A DNA stretch of 6,378 nt from an uncultured Clostridia bacterium. GTDB taxonomy: Bacteria > Bacillota > Clostridia > Christensenellales > Aristaeellaceae. Position 1 is the stretch's first letter, and every line of letters starts with the position of its first letter. The DNA lies in NCBI GenBank assembly GCA_946042585.1, contig CAMGDO010000058.1, forward strand, positions 1-6,378, read 5' to 3'. The notes below the pieces were generated by a model. It was not told where the DNA came from and ran no database searches. It was given only the letters and a program-made list of their open reading frames with translations. This document shows, piece after piece, positions 5,823 to 6,378 of this stretch. The position numbers and the translations under genes were made by a program.

Positions 5823-6378
5823 TTACTGCTCGATATCCTCGGTATACAGATCCTCAAAGAGCGTATATTCGCTCAGCCAGTTGAGCTTCACCGTGCCCAG
5901 CGCGCCATTGCGCTGCTTGGCGATGATCACTTCGGCTGTGTTGGTATCCTCGCTCGACTGGTCATAATACGCTTCACGATGCAGGAACATGACCACGTCC
6001 GCGTCCTGCTCGATGGAACCGGAATCGCGCAGATCGCTCAGCATGGGCTTTTTCACCGTGCGCTGGGTATTGGCACGGCTCAGCTGCGCACAGGCCACGA
6101 TGGGGATCTTCAGTTCCAGCGCAATCGCCTTGAGGCGGCGGGAAATCTCGCTGACCTCCTGCTGGCGGTTTTCCGTTTTTCCGTCCGCGCCCATCAGCTG
6201 CAGATAGTCGATGATGACCAGATCCAGCCCCTTTTCCATCATGATGCGGCGCACGCGCGAGCGCATCTGAAGCGGCGTTAAGCCCGAGGTGTCGTCGATA
6301 TAGATTTTTTCATTGGAAAGCGGGTTCACGGTCTGCGCAAGCTTGACCCATTCCTTGTCGCGCAGGGTGCCCTGTCTC
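5823..6378 (-). CDS. dnaB: Replicative DNA helicase DnaB, C-terminal part (5' end outside window)
   Basis: DnaB is the hexameric ATP-driven helicase that unwinds DNA at the replication fork. The frame is open to the right edge and shows the last 184 residues, under half of a usual 440-450. The GTG at 6329 is internal, because DnaB-like sequence continues above it (LRDKEWVKLAQTVNPLSNEK). Visible RecA-core motifs are YIDDTSGLTPLQMRSRVRRI, the Walker B strand LVIIDYLQLM, the sensor strand IPIVACAQLSR, the DNA-binding/H4 segment LSDLRDSGSIEQDADVVMFL, and the arginine-finger region KQRNGALGTVKL. No intein interrupts the visible part. Walker A and the N-terminal primase-binding domain lie outside the window. 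The gene ends with TAA at 5823-5825 and leads the minus-strand group with yhaM-like and mnmE genes. No terminator or clear promoter separates them. Confidence 0.97.
   Translation of the reverse strand, partial: RQGTLRDKEWVKLAQTVNPLSNEKIYIDDTSGLTPLQMRSRVRRIMMEKGLDLVIIDYLQLMGADGKTENRQQEVSEISRRLKAIALELKIPIVACAQLSRANTQRTVKKPMLSDLRDSGSIEQDADVVMFLHREAYYDQSSEDTNTAEVIIAKQRNGALGTVKLNWLSEYTLFEDLYTEDIEQ

Noticed and set aside
4452..6281. Long plus-strand open frames (4452-5324 and 5340-6281) opposite yhaM and dnaB
   Set aside because: Both are Arg/His/Gln-rich antisense translations of conserved genes, and neither has a credible start region.

Overview
The window (about 60% G+C by eye) looks like chromosomal DNA of a high-GC member of the Firmicutes, class Clostridia, most likely a plant-polysaccharide or host-glycan degrading gut lineage. 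This rests on strong AGGAGG-type ribosome binding sites, a Cthe_2159-type beta-helix protein, a Clostridia-style DUF4091/GH123-like protein, and a YhaM-type OB-HD nuclease next to dnaB. The sequence does not settle genus or order.

Left half, plus strand. Positions 1-543 hold the C-terminal part of a Cthe_2159-like carbohydrate-binding beta-helix protein, closed by a strong intrinsic terminator (559-590). A consensus-like sigma-A promoter begins four bases later (TTGACA, 17-base spacer, TATGCT) and carries a perfect 15-base palindrome over its -10 element. It drives a two-gene operon: a 546-residue DUF4091/GH123-like glycosidase (661-2301) and, seven bases later, a 316-residue D-2-hydroxyacid dehydrogenase (2309-3259). 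The products are probably a cytoplasmic sugar-cleaving enzyme and an NAD-dependent oxidoreductase of one small regulated catabolic unit; the substrate is unknown.

Right half, minus strand. The genes run dnaB (C-terminal part, entering from the right edge), a yhaM-like 3'-5' exoribonuclease and mnmE (tRNA U34 modification GTPase), separated by 27 and 15 bases, so probably one housekeeping transcript. The two operons converge on a 160-base intergenic region with one symmetrical hairpin (3277-3307) that can terminate both strands.

No tRNA, rRNA, CRISPR array, insertion sequence or phage gene is visible, and no gene-free stretch exceeds 160 bases. I do not see a clearly new defence or mobile system. 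The items most worth following are the palindromic operator candidate, the uncharacterised glycosidase-dehydrogenase pair, and the dnaB-yhaM-mnmE arrangement with its duplicated ribosome-binding sequence.
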